A stretch of DNA of 64,000 nt from an uncultured Anaeroplasmataceae bacterium (lineage in GTDB: Bacteria; Bacillota_I; Bacilli_A; Acholeplasmatales; Anaeroplasmataceae), in NCBI GenBank assembly GCA_934229535.1, contig CAKQDS010000009.1, positions 1 through 64,000 on the forward strand, given 5' to 3'. The notes below the pieces were generated by a model. The model did no database searches. It saw nothing but the letters and a program-made list of their open reading frames with translations, and was not told where the DNA came from. The first letter of the stretch is position 1, and every line of letters starts with the position of its first letter. The position numbers and the translations under genes were made by a program. Shown here piece by piece: positions 9,010 through 19,338 of the stretch.

Positions 9010-12000
9010 AAATAGTCCTCCTTAAAATTCTTGTTCAATATCAATGCTTTTTGTTTCTTTAAATCACTTAATTGAACTTCAATTTTACTCTTTTCATAAT
9101 ATATTACACTAGTATTTACACTAGCATAATTATTAACATCCTCATTTGTAGTATCCGTAATAGTGTTTGAACTATTATCTACCTCTACTACCTCTTCCTC
9201 AATAATCTCATCAAAAACAACTAATGTTGCTTCATTATCAATTATTGATTCATCACTTATAGTCTCTTCAGCTAGTGATGTATTATCTTTTACAATCTTT
9301 TCGTCAACAACTGGAGCTTCATTATTAACTACATCTAACGTACTATTCTTTGTGCTTGGCTTTGTATATAAGCATGAGTTTAATGTACTTACGTCCTTAA
9401 TAGCTTTTTTCAATGTTGACAAATCAGTAGCTGAAATATTATTACCACGATTACTTAACATCATTGCAAGAATTTCGTCTGGTTTTGTAATTATAGTATT
9501 ATCCTTGATGTATTTCTTCATATTAGAAGTATCTGTTGCATTTACATTTCCATCACCATTGGTATCACCAATTACAGAAATATAAACAGTATCTAATACA
9601 ACGCCATCAATAACATATTCAAGCTTCCAACCTGTTCCAACATTATAACGCTTAACCTTAGAGCTATTAAGCTGAGTTTCATCACAATTATATAATAATG
9701 TGTATTTGTTGTTAGCATAACGATGAGCTCTAATGTTATTAGCATCAATATTTAGACCAGCAACTAAATCAGCAAGCTTAGTTTGTGGTAATACTTGACC
9801 TAAAATAATATAATTTTCATTAATGCCATAAGTATTTTCACCAACATCATCAATACCATGAATAATACCCTTTTCGGTATAGGTTCTACGATATTTATAT
9901 TCTCTACCACGTTTAATTTCTACACTTATATATATGAAATCCATTTGCGAATCAGCCTTAATTTCAATAGCCTTGCTTACTTCAATCTTAAAGATAAAGC
10001 TAATATCAGAAGGAACCTTATAATTATTTGTAGTTGTTGTAAATTTAGCAACTAATGAATATTCGCCTTGCTCCTTAATACCCTCAAAGACTTCGCCAGC
10101 CTTATAATAAGTAACGCTCACCTCATCAGGAAGCTTAATAGGAAGAGTTGGTAATTGAAGCTTATTATTATATTTTTTAGTTTGATCAAGACTAGAAATA
10201 ACAATAACATATGGTGTAATTTTATATGTACCATCATTTAAAGCTATTTCATAATTTTCATTAGATGCTTCAATATAAATATTATAATCACCAACATCAC
10301 TACTATTAGTGGCAAGAGTAGTTAAGCTAACATTTATAATGTCATCATTGTAAACCTCACCACTAACTATTTCATAGGTTAATTCTTTAATGTCCTCACT
10401 ATACTGACCTGTTAAATCAGTAGCTTTCAATGTTAACTTAGCCTTATTAATTGTATATTTTGTATTAATTGCTCCAGTAAAATTATTTATACCATTAATA
10501 ACAAGATCATATTGTCCAAAATTTTTATTATTTTGATATTCTAAGCTAAAATCAGTACCTAAAACTAAAATCATTTCATTATATTTTAATTCTAAGCTAT
10601 TCTGATTCAAAGTGATATCATTACCATTATATGTAGCATTTGCATCAACAGTTATAAATGAATTGCTTAATTCTACTCTTAAAACTTCAAATTTAACAAT
10701 CTTTTCGCCACAATATTCAGCACATGAGAATACCACCTTAGCATAATAAATGCCAGCAGCTAAAGGTGAATTTTCATTTTCACATAGATTATCTAAATAG
10801 AAGCTAATTGTTGATGTAATTGTTGTTGCCTCATTGTTAATGATAATAGAATATTTTGGACTAATATTTGAACCAGTATAATAATATTTATCTGATTCAA
10901 ATACTATCTCAATTTCATCATCATTATATGTTCTTTGAGTAATCGCAAATTCATATCTTAAAGTACCAGTATAATTTCCCGTACCCTTAATTAAAATATA
11001 AGCTTTATTATCAGAAGTACTTATTTCCTTATTACGATAATATGAAGCAGAATAATTGCTAGCTTCTATTATTTTATTATCATCATAAACACTAAAGCTT
11101 GGGCGTACACCATTTATTTCATATGGATAGCTTTCTTCTACATCCTTAACAACAAATGATGAAATATCCTTAGGATTAATCATAAAGCTTAGCTTAATTG
11201 AGCCTTCGTATGATTCCTTAAATGTTATTGTTAGACTCGCTCCGGCAATGATATTTTCACCATCATAGCTTACATTTATATTGTTATTATAAATCAAATC
11301 ATATTTAGAAGCATCAATTCTAACCTCTTCATCATTTACTGTAAATGTAAATTCATTTGGTCTAATCTCAGAACCAGTATAAACATAGCTTGTGTTGTTT
11401 AAAGTAGCTTTAACTTTAGATTCCTTAATAATCTTAAATGTTATTTTCTTAGTGCCTGTATAATTATTTATACCTGTTACTAATGCTGTAGCATCTCCTA
11501 CCTCATAAGCTTCAGATGATACTGTGTAATCTGTATCTACTGTAAGTCTAATATCACCATACATAATTGTGATTGTAGGCTTTATCACACTACCAGTATA
11601 CATTATAGGTTCAACATCACTAAATACAATATCAGAATCATTAATATTCTTTTGAACAATATTGAAGCTTATTGTCTTTTCATAATTTTCAAAATTATTA
11701 ATACCAACAATTTTTATATTTTTAACACCAACATTTATCAAGTCATTATCATATGTCAATTTATAATCGACATTAAGAATAAGAGGTGTACCATCAAAAT
11801 AAATATTAACTGTAGGTATTATTTCAACACCCTTATAAGTCACATTAGAAATTTCATCAATAGTTATAAGTGATTTTTCTTCTTCTGTAGGATTATCTAA
11901 ATAAACACTTATAATCCTATAAGAAATGCTTAAATCATCAATAAAATTATTTAATCCCGTAATTCTTGCGTTCTTAATACCAACATTAATAAGGTTTTCT

Positions 12001-15000
12001 GTTTCATAAGTAATCTTGTAATCACTATTTGTTAAAGGATTACCTTTATATAATATTGATAAATTAGTAACATATATTTCTTTACCAGTATATTTACATT
12101 GCTCCTGATAGCTAATTGTAATATCAGATGCTGTAAGAGATCTTCTCTTTATTTCATAGCTTGAAGATATATTTACCCCTTCAATACTTCCAATTCCTAC
12201 GATACTTATCTCTTTAACTCCAGCATTAATTAAATCAGTAGGATAATTAACATCATAATATTTAGCATCTAAAGCCTTATCATCCATATATAAAGTGATT
12301 GTTGGCTTTAAAGAATTACCATTATAAATTAAATTGCCATCATTAACATCTACTCTAAATCTTGCATCTGTATTTTTAACAATATTAAATATTATCTTTT
12401 GAACACTGTCTTTATAATTGCCTATACCTGTAATCAAAGCAGTAGCTTGTCCTACTTCAATATTGGAATTATCAAGATAATTAATTTCATAATCCTTGCC
12501 AAGTACCAGCTTCATTCCGTTATATGTTAAAACTAAATCAGGATTAATTTCCATTGCTATAAATTTTTGATCATCAATAGCCTCTAAAGAAACATCATTA
12601 ATTGATGCAGCTGTAATTTCAAATTTAATTGCTTTACTGCCTGTGAAATTGCCAGATTCAGTATTTGCCGAAACTAAGAAGCTCTTATTACCAATATTTC
12701 TAAAATCATTGCCATAAGGATAGCTTACACTATATTCTGCATCAGAAATAGTGATTTCCTTTTCACCATTGTTAAGTACTAAGCTATATTGAGGTGTAAT
12801 TGAATTTCCTGAATATTTAAAACTTGTACCTAGGGCATATTTAATACTAACAAACTCAGATGAAAGATTACATTTTTCAATTATAAATGTTTTTTCAATA
12901 CTTCCACTATAATTATCACTATTAATTGTTATTATAGCACTAGCAGCTCCAGCATTTAAATTATTATTATATCTAACATTTAAATCAGCTAGTGTAACAC
13001 CATAGCTAGACTTTAAATTAATAATTTGTGGTTTGTAGCTAATTGCCTTATACATAACATTATCATATTCTAAATCTAAGCTTAATGCTTCACTAATTAA
13101 GCGTTTTGCAATATTAAATTTAACCTCTCTTGTACCACTAAAATTGCCATCACCAAAAATAATTATTGTAGCTATTCCAGCATTAATATTGTCCTTATAT
13201 GCTACAGTATAATTGCTAGATTCTAAAATACTATTATTATAATGTAAAATTACCTCAGGCTTAATTTCACTACCTATATAGGTATAGCTACCATCAGCAA
13301 TCTCATCTATACTAACTTCATCACTAGCTATATCAATTCCTAAAATAATAAATTCCTTAGATAAGCTATCACCACTAAGTGATTTACCAGAAATCGGCTT
13401 AACAATAACTGATGCTCTACCAGCATTAGTATTTGATTCATAAGAAATTGAATAATTGTCACTAGAAACAATATTACCATTAATTTTTAAAATTATTGAA
13501 GGAGTATTAGGTTTTCCTGAATATAAAACACTATAAACGCCATCAACCTCACCTTCAATTTCAATTGTCACATTAGAACTTGTCATTTCTATTGCTGAAA
13601 CCTTAAAGTTTAAAGTTTTTGAATCCTTATAATTACCCTTACCATTAATTCTAACACTGTAAATTCCAGCCTCTAAATAATCAGAATTAATTATTTCATA
13701 ATCATCACTTGTTAAATCTAAATCACCATATTTAATTATAAAATCATTATAGTCTAATATTATTTTTGAAGCATTATATTCTTTATTTAAAACACTAGCA
13801 GTAATATCACTATCACTAATTGATTTTTGATTAATTGTAAATGTTGTTTCATAATTAATAATATAATTTGCATTCGCAGTAATTGTAATATTCGCAACAC
13901 CTACATTTATATTATTACTATATTTAACCACATATTCTAGATTAGAGATTGTCTTATTATTAGCTTCTAAATGATTAATAACATCAACAATGCTAGAGCC
14001 AGTGTATGTAAATGAATCTTCTTTAAATATTACATTTAAATCATCATTTGCTACCTCATAAGCACTAATTACAAATTCTTCTTCAACAAAATCAGATGCT
14101 AAATAATCATCACTAGCAAGTATTTGAATTATAGCCTTATAGGTTCCAACATTAATTGGACTTGCAACCTCTTCATCATTACTATTTTTAAATACAATAC
14201 TTGTATTAAAGCTTGTTAATTTCATACCATAAGCTGAAGCTGTAATAATTACATCACTTGTACTTATTGATTTAGCATTATAAATATGACTTAATGAAGA
14301 AATATTATTAGATTCAATAATAGTCTTTTCTTTATCAAGCACATTAATTACAACCTTGTAATTAGCAACAATACCATTTTCTGATGTTACTGTAATATTT
14401 ATAATATTTTCTAAAACATTTAAATTAAATGTTCCAGTTCCACTAACAGTTGCAAGACTTGAATTACTTTCTGCAGAAACAACAACATTCAATCTATTAA
14501 TATAACTTACATCATTTAACATAGCCTCATAGCTATTATCAGCAAGCTTATTAATAACAAGTTCATTATTAATTCCTGCAACACTAACATTAATACTTCT
14601 AAGAGTATTATCACTATCACCAGTATTTCTACTAAGAGCTAATATGTAATCTCTTGTTGTAGAAGTCTCTGTTGCTTTAATTTTAATGCTTAGAGAGCCA
14701 TCAAATTCATCATTAAAATTAAATAAATACTTACCATTAATTTCTTTATCATTAACAAGAATTGCAAGACCACTATTTGTAGTTAAATAAATATCAATAT
14801 TTTTATATTTATATGCTAATTCTGGAACTTCAAATAAGCTATCAATAAATTCAGGATTATTTATATTATATAAGACATTCTTTGTGCCAGCCTCTTTAAT
14901 TTCTATGCTAGTAATTACCGGATTAGCTCCCGCAACAACCTCTAAGGAGGTATTAGAAATACTAAATGCTGTATCAGCATTATTATCTGATGAGTAAATT

Positions 15001-18000
15001 ACAGAATCAGTACTAATTTCAAAATTATAGTTTCCTATATTTAAGCTTCCAATAACCTCAAAATAAACTGTTCCAATATAAATATTATCTGAATTTATGA
15101 CATCACTTCTAGTAAATGTTATATCACTTGCGCCAAGATTAACAACAAAACCTTCTTGAGCATCGCATTTATTTATTTTAAATAAGCTAGAATCAAAATT
15201 AAAAGTTATGCTTGCACTACTTAAATCATAAGCGTAATTCTTCAAATAAATATCAATTGCAATAAGTCCATTATAATAACTATCATATTTACTACTTTCA
15301 TGAAGAGATAATTCAAGACTAGCACTTGTTTTAGTAATCGCATCTCTTGTAATAATAATTGTATATTCTTTAATTGTTCCGTCTTCAGCTGTAACTAAAA
15401 TCTTTATTTCATTATCAACACCAGAATCAAGATTAACATTTGTTGTAAATCCACCCTGGTTCTTAATAGCCTTACCTAAGGAAGCAAATGATTTTTCATT
15501 AGTTTTAGCTGTTATCTTTACATATGGCTTATTAATATGTGTTGGATAGGTATAAGAACTATTCTCTAAAATACCAATTTCCTCATCATCGATTGTAATG
15601 CTAAGTGATGTATCATTACTTAAATCACCAGCTATTGCCGTAAGCTCTAATTCCAAACTCAAGTATTTTAAAACACTAACTTCAGTAAGTGAACTAGCAA
15701 CATAATAATAATTTGCATCACTCTCATTAGAAAATGATATATTTACCTTACCAGCAAAATCCTTATCTTTTTTATTAAAGGTCACTGTACAAAGCTCAAT
15801 TTCAGCATCATTTATGCCTTTATTAGAACTTGAAAAAGAACAAGAAACCGTATTTGTTATATCATCCATTCCACAATTATCAAATATATCAGATGTTACA
15901 GTTGCAACACTAACACTACTTGGAACATTCAAAATAAAATCTATAGCATATACATTATCTTTATTCTTATTTGCTAAATGAGCTGTAACAGCAAATGACA
16001 TCGAATCATTTTTAAAATTTTCAATTGTAAAATATAAATATGGTTCATTAATTACTAGATTCATTTCAAATCCAAGTACCTTAAATGTTTGTAAATCATC
16101 ACTTAAGGTTGCACCCAAAACTACACTACTAGCACCATTAAGTGACTCTAAAACTATATCTCCTAAATAAATATATGAATTATTTATTCCAGATGAAAAG
16201 CTAAATTGTAATTCATTATTTTCTATATCAACTGAAACTCCATCTATCAAACTAAAGCTTCTTATTTTAGCATTATTATTAAGATTAAAGGCAATTGTTC
16301 CATTCTTCAAAATATTACTATTAGCATTTTGAAGATAAATAGAAAATGTATTTTCAGCCTTTTCTTTAAATAAAACATAATCAGTATCTAAATTTTCATT
16401 ATTTGCTAGCTTTTCATATTTTGCTACTAAAGTTATTGATTTTGTTATTTTATATGGGAATAAAACAAACTCATCATTATGATACCAACCAACAAATCTA
16501 AATCCTTCTAAGATTGGCTTAGGTTCTGAATCAATCATTGTACCAAATAAACCTTCATATGTAGTAGTTGAAAGAGTTCCATCTAATGGATCTAGGGTAA
16601 TAATATATTTAGTTGTATCCTCTTCCCAAATAGCTGTAAGGACTACATTATTACTTAATGTGTCACCTATTTTAGCAATTTCGCCATTTTCATAGCTCCA
16701 GCCCTTAAAATAATATATTTTATTATCTGAATTAACACTATTATTAAAGTTAGGAAGTGAATTAATCCTTGTAGTATTATAAACAATAGCAGGTGTCTTA
16801 CCATATCTTGTTACAAATGTTATGCTATAAGTAACCTCATCCTTAGAGCTTAACTCATAAAAACGAGCATACAATGTTGTATTTTTAGTAATAGTATCAC
16901 CATAAACAGCTTGAGTTCCATTTTCATAGAACCAACCATTAAAACGATACCATATGCCGTTATTTTGAGTATCCTCAATAAGTGGAAGCTCTGGTAAATT
17001 ATAGATACCACTAACAGATACTGGAGCATTTCCATATTCACTACTATATGTTAATGTATAACCATTAGTATTTAAAACTAAATTATCACTACTTGTTGTA
17101 AACTCAATAGTATTTTCTTCAAGTGATGGATCGAAATTCATCTCAATAGGATTATTAAATTCATCCGGAATTGTAGCTTGCAACTTTATCTTTAATGTTC
17201 CTAAAGTCATATTTTCAAATGTCAAGGTATCGCTACTACCATTATTTGAGAACATAATTGCTCCAGCAACACCATCATCATGAAATGCCAAAGTAAAATT
17301 AGTATTTGATGTTATACTTGAAATATTGGAAATAAATGCTATATCACTATAGAAATAATCAATACTAGAATTAGATAAGCCATAATAATTTCCATTTTCA
17401 TCTTTTAATACTGCACCAAAATAAATTGAAAATCCTGAAGAATCTTTAATAGTTCCTTTTAAGATTATATCCAAATAAAAATAGCCATCTTCGTACTTAT
17501 TTAATTCAAAATAAATTTTTGGAGTTGAAGAAATATTTTCATCTTCCCATATTGCTGTTAATGTAGTATTTTTTGTTATCAAGTCACCGCTACTTGCATT
17601 ATTACCATTTTCATACTTCCAACCCTTGAAACGATGAATAACATCACCATCAGTTACATCACTAAGTGTTGGTAATTCAGGTAATTTTGTAACATTAGCT
17701 ACAGCTGCTGGTGTAGTTCCATAAGCAGTAACAAAAGTCACTGTATAAGTAGTACTTTCAGAAGTTTTTAAAACAACATCATCACCAGTAGTATAATCTA
17801 ATCTTGTAGATGATGTATCAAATTCAACATCAAAATTAACATTAATTGGATTATCAAAACCATCAGGAATTGAATCAGCAAGTTTAATTTTAATTGTACC
17901 TAAGGTCATATTACTTAGTGTTGTTGTAACGCTTGTATCTTGATTAAAAAATTTTAATGCTGAAGCATTATCATCCAAACTAGAATTCACACTTAAACTA

Positions 18001-18983
18001 AAGCCAGAGTCAAATTTTGCAATATTTTCTAATACAATTTCATTAGCAAATATTGCATTATCGTTATTCGCATATGCATAATAAATACCGTATACCGGAT
18101 CATTATACTTAGCACCAAAATATATTGTAAAATTGTTTATATTCTTAATAGTTCCATCTAAAATTATATCTAGATAAAAATATCCATTTTCATATTTATT
18201 TAATTCAAAATAAATCTTTGGTGTAGTTGATTCTACTACCTCTTCCCATCTAGCAGTTAAGGTCGTATTTTCCGTTATTGTATCATTAGCATTAGCTTTT
18301 GAACCATTACTATAGTACCAACCAGTAAACCTATATGTTTTACCATCAATTGTAACATTTTCCATTGATGGTAGTTTAGTTAATGAAGTAACATTTGTTA
18401 ATTCATCAGGAGCTGTTCCATATTTTGTTACAAAGGTAACATTATATGAACTAGCTTCACTGCCACTACCACTTATAGTTCTTGTTATTGTATTGATAGA
18501 TGATGGTACAACAACTGAAGTCATTGTACTTAAATATATTTCTGAATCGTCAATATTAGGTGTTAATACCATTTGACGTGATGCAAAATCACTTGGAATA
18601 GTAAAAACTAAAGTACCACAAAGACCATCACTAGGTAAAACACTTGGCGAATCTGCATTTACACCACAAGTGAATGCTCCAATTGAATCAACTTCAGCAG
18701 TAACTATTGTCCACGTTGCTAAAGATGTTTCAAATTTTGGTGATAATTTATCCAAATATGAATAATCAATATCGTCATATTGTAAAAAGAAACCACATGA
18801 TTTTTGTCCTGTAATATTCTTCAAATATACATTGATTCTAACCTCATTGTTTTGTGTTGTTACGTCCTCTAAAACAATACTAGGCTCAGCTGCTGCCTTT
18901 ACTTTATTTTGCGATGATAACATAACTAAGGAAAGTATAAATACTACCATAGATATAAATAAACCTATTTTTTTTCTCATCAT
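9006..18983 (-). CDS. 3325-aa secreted scaffold-like protein: cohesin-like domains, Flg_new repeats, MBG/Ig-like repeats, dockerin
   Basis: AAGGAGG lies 3 nt before ATG 18983 and 6 nt before an adjacent second ATG (18980), which has the better spacing. Residues 1-30 are a signal peptide ending VKA. Residues about 34-170 are cohesin-like; then come five Flg_new (Listeria-Bacteroides) repeats of the form YNVTFVTKYG...FTGWYY...TTLTARWEE. Further cohesin-like domains begin TPKIYFELNKYENGYFYLDI and SASLELSLHESSKYDSYYNG. The second half is a long run of Ig-like repeats of the YTGSEIKP...DYTV.Y.NN.NAG...G.GNY.GT type. A dockerin starts near 3140: DTNGDGNVNATD is a canonical calcium loop, while the second loop (SNRGNNISATD) is weaker. 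An acidic tail of about 125 aa follows. It has no membrane anchor, so attachment must be through partners. It is the first gene of the operon that continues to the 2087-aa anchored protein. Confidence 0.85.
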   Translation of the reverse strand: MMRKKIGLFISMVVFILSLVMLSSQNKVKAAAEPSIVLEDVTTQNNEVRINVYLKNITGQKSCGFFLQYDDIDYSYLDKLSPKFETSLATWTIVTAEVDSIGAFTCGVNADSPSVLPSDGLCGTLVFTIPSDFASRQMVLTPNIDDSEIYLSTMTSVVVPSSINTITRTISGSGSEASSYNVTFVTKYGTAPDELTNVTSLTKLPSMENVTIDGKTYRFTGWYYSNGSKANANDTITENTTLTARWEEVVESTTPKIYFELNKYENGYFYLDIILDGTIKNINNFTIYFGAKYNDPVYGIYYAYANNDNAIFANEIVLENIAKFDSGFSLSVNSSLDDNASALKFFNQDTSVTTTLSNMTLGTIKIKLADSIPDGFDNPINVNFDVEFDTSSTRLDYTTGDDVVLKTSESTTYTVTFVTAYGTTPAAVANVTKLPELPTLSDVTDGDVIHRFKGWKYENGNNASSGDLITKNTTLTAIWEDENISSTPKIYFELNKYEDGYFYLDIILKGTIKDSSGFSIYFGAVLKDENGNYYGLSNSSIDYFYSDIAFISNISSITSNTNFTLAFHDDGVAGAIMFSNNGSSDTLTFENMTLGTLKIKLQATIPDEFNNPIEMNFDPSLEENTIEFTTSSDNLVLNTNGYTLTYSSEYGNAPVSVSGIYNLPELPLIEDTQNNGIWYRFNGWFYENGTQAVYGDTITKNTTLYARFYELSSKDEVTYSITFVTRYGKTPAIVYNTTRINSLPNFNNSVNSDNKIYYFKGWSYENGEIAKIGDTLSNNVVLTAIWEEDTTKYIITLDPLDGTLSTTTYEGLFGTMIDSEPKPILEGFRFVGWYHNDEFVLFPYKITKSITLVAKYEKLANNENLDTDYVLFKEKAENTFSIYLQNANSNILKNGTIAFNLNNNAKIRSFSLIDGVSVDIENNELQFSFSSGINNSYIYLGDIVLESLNGASSVVLGATLSDDLQTFKVLGFEMNLVINEPYLYFTIENFKNDSMSFAVTAHLANKNKDNVYAIDFILNVPSSVSVATVTSDIFDNCGMDDITNTVSCSFSSSNKGINDAEIELCTVTFNKKDKDFAGKVNISFSNESDANYYYVASSLTEVSVLKYLSLELELTAIAGDLSNDTSLSITIDDEEIGILENSSYTYPTHINKPYVKITAKTNEKSFASLGKAIKNQGGFTTNVNLDSGVDNEIKILVTAEDGTIKEYTIIITRDAITKTSASLELSLHESSKYDSYYNGLIAIDIYLKNYAYDLSSASITFNFDSSLFKINKCDAQEGFVVNLGASDITFTRSDVINSDNIYIGTVYFEVIGSLNIGNYNFEISTDSVIYSSDNNADTAFSISNTSLEVVAGANPVITSIEIKEAGTKNVLYNINNPEFIDSLFEVPELAYKYKNIDIYLTTNSGLAILVNDKEINGKYLFNFNDEFDGSLSIKIKATETSTTRDYILALSRNTGDSDNTLRSINVSVAGINNELVINKLADNSYEAMLNDVSYINRLNVVVSAESNSSLATVSGTGTFNLNVLENIINITVTSENGIVANYKVVINVLDKEKTIIESNNISSLSHIYNAKSISTSDVIITASAYGMKLTSFNTSIVFKNSNDEEVASPINVGTYKAIIQILASDDYLASDFVEEEFVISAYEVANDDLNVIFKEDSFTYTGSSIVDVINHLEANNKTISNLEYVVKYSNNINVGVANITITANANYIINYETTFTINQKSISDSDITASVLNKEYNASKIILDYNDFIIKYGDLDLTSDDYEIINSDYLEAGIYSVRINGKGNYKDSKTLNFKVSAIEMTSSNVTIEIEGEVDGVYSVLYSGKPNTPSIILKINGNIVSSDNYSISYESNTNAGRASVIVKPISGKSLSGDSLSKEFIILGIDIASDEVSIDEIADGSYTYIGSEIKPEVILHYNNSILESSNYTVAYKDNINAGIATIIIFGDGNFSGTREVKFNIAKRLISEALSLDLEYDNVMYKAISYKPQIINLKSSYGVTLADLNVRYNNNLNAGAASAIITINSDNYSGSIEKTFIIEKCNLSSEFVSIKYALGTSFKYSGNSITPQYSLVLNNGEKEITISDAEYSVSYPYGNDFRNIGNKSFLVSANTESGNFTGSKAIKFEITAASINDVSLEAIDDQKFIAMEINPDLVLTYNGMKLVLGKDYEINYLDNSNIEVGQATALITGIGNYKDSVQKIIFNIVKNTDARFRVDVNDGNLIYNGNSLKPTITLYMDDKALDAKYYDVNYPTDLINAGVKEISIVGIGSIEGVNISSSYEIKRRSLTASDITISYQEQCKYTGKEIYVTNLSILYKGNPLTNSDYKITYETENLINVGIKNARITGLNNFIDDLSISYRIISVYLDNPTEEEKSLITIDEISNVTYKGVEIIPTVNIYFDGTPLILNVDYKLTYDNDLINVGVKNIKIVGINNFENYEKTISFNIVQKNINDSDIVFSDVEPIMYTGSVIKPTITIMYGDIRLTVDTDYTVSSEAYEVGDATALVTGINNYTGTKKITFKIIKESKVKATLNNTSYVYTGSEIRPNEFTFTVNDEEVRIDASKYDLIYNNNINVSYDGENIIAGASLTITFKESYEGSIKLSFMINPKDISSFVVKDVEESYPYEINGVRPSFSVYDDNKIIEASNYSASYYRNKEISTSDNKAYILIKGTGNYTGTLRYEFAITQRTYNDDEIEIVFESDKYYYTGSNISPKYSIIINNEATTITSTISFYLDNLCENENSPLAAGIYYAKVVFSCAEYCGEKIVKFEVLRVELSNSFITVDANATYNGNDITLNQNSLELKYNEMILVLGTDFSLEYQNNKNFGQYDLVINGINNFTGAINTKYTINKAKLTLKATDLTGQYSEDIKELTYEIVSGEVYNDDIINVSLTTLATNSSDVGDYNIYIEASNENYEIALNDGTYKITPYVIVISSLDQTKKYNNKLQLPTLPIKLPDEVSVTYYKAGEVFEGIKEQGEYSLVAKFTTTTNNYKVPSDISFIFKIEVSKAIEIKADSQMDFIYISVEIKRGREYKYRRTYTEKGIIHGIDDVGENTYGINENYIILGQVLPQTKLADLVAGLNIDANNIRAHRYANNKYTLLYNCDETQLNSSKVKRYNVGTGWKLEYVIDGVVLDTVYISVIGDTNGDGNVNATDTSNMKKYIKDNTIITKPDEILAMMLSNRGNNISATDLSTLKKAIKDVSTLNSCLYTKPSTKNSTLDVVNNEAPVVDEKIVKDNTSLAEETISDESIIDNEATLVVFDEIIEEEVVEVDNSSNTITDTTNEDVNNYASVNTSVIYYEKSKIEVQLSDLKKQKALILNKNFKEDYL

Positions 18984-19112
18984 AAGCCTCCTTATATTTC
19001 ATCTATTCAGCCAAATACATTTAATGTATAATTCTACATTTTTCCGCAAAAAAAACAAAATACTAATACTAAAATATAAAATATTAAAATAAATAGCCCT
19101 TATCTTAAGACA

Positions 19113-19141
19113 ATTATAACACTAAATGCGACAAAAAACAA
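19113..19141 (-). promoter_or_regulatory. Promoter of the 3325-aa/2087-aa/EAL operon
   Basis: On the minus strand TTGTTT (19136-19141), a 17-bp spacer and TATAAT (19113-19118) preceded by TGT (extended -10). The stretch TTTAGTGTTATAAT is identical to that in the promoter of the 3208-aa gene at 29067. The leader would be about 120 nt. Confidence 0.6.
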
Positions 19142-19310
19142 ATAATTATACCGAAATTACGCCAAAATTTCCACTTTTTTTAACAATAGAATGTTTTTAT
19201 TTTCAAATAATTACAATTTCGATTAAATCAAGAAATAATAAACGCAATATTTTGCTTAAACATTAACAAAAACGGCCTCTTTTACATTTTTTGCAATAAC
19301 CAGCAGTAAA

Positions 19311-19335
19311 TAGAGAGTGGAAAATCCACTCTCTA
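19311..19335 (-). terminator. Hairpin after the 3208-aa gene, weak U-tract
   Basis: Perfect 11-bp stem TAGAGAGTGGA/TCCACTCTCTA with a 3-nt loop, starting a few bases after the stop. On the transcript it is followed by TTTACTG rather than a real U-run. The homologous hairpin after the 3820-aa gene has a proper U-run, so this copy may terminate poorly. Confidence 0.55.
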
Positions 19336-19338
19336 TCA

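Larger units (their letters stand above)
18984..19338. other. Intergenic region: leader and promoter of the 3325-aa operon
   Basis: 355 bp without a gene. It holds the operon promoter (19113-19141), a second TATAAT-like box on the minus strand near 19146-19151, a small palindrome (ATACATT/AATGTAT, 19015-19029) in the leader, the hairpin after the 3208-aa gene (19311-19335), and a 25-bp element (19268-19292) that recurs at 42394-42418. Confidence 0.7.

Noticed and set aside
18984..19338. c-di-GMP riboswitch in the leader of the 3325-aa operon
   Set aside because: None of the conserved GEMM-I segments (such as GCAAAC or GACGCAAAGC) were found there or in the other surface-gene leaders.
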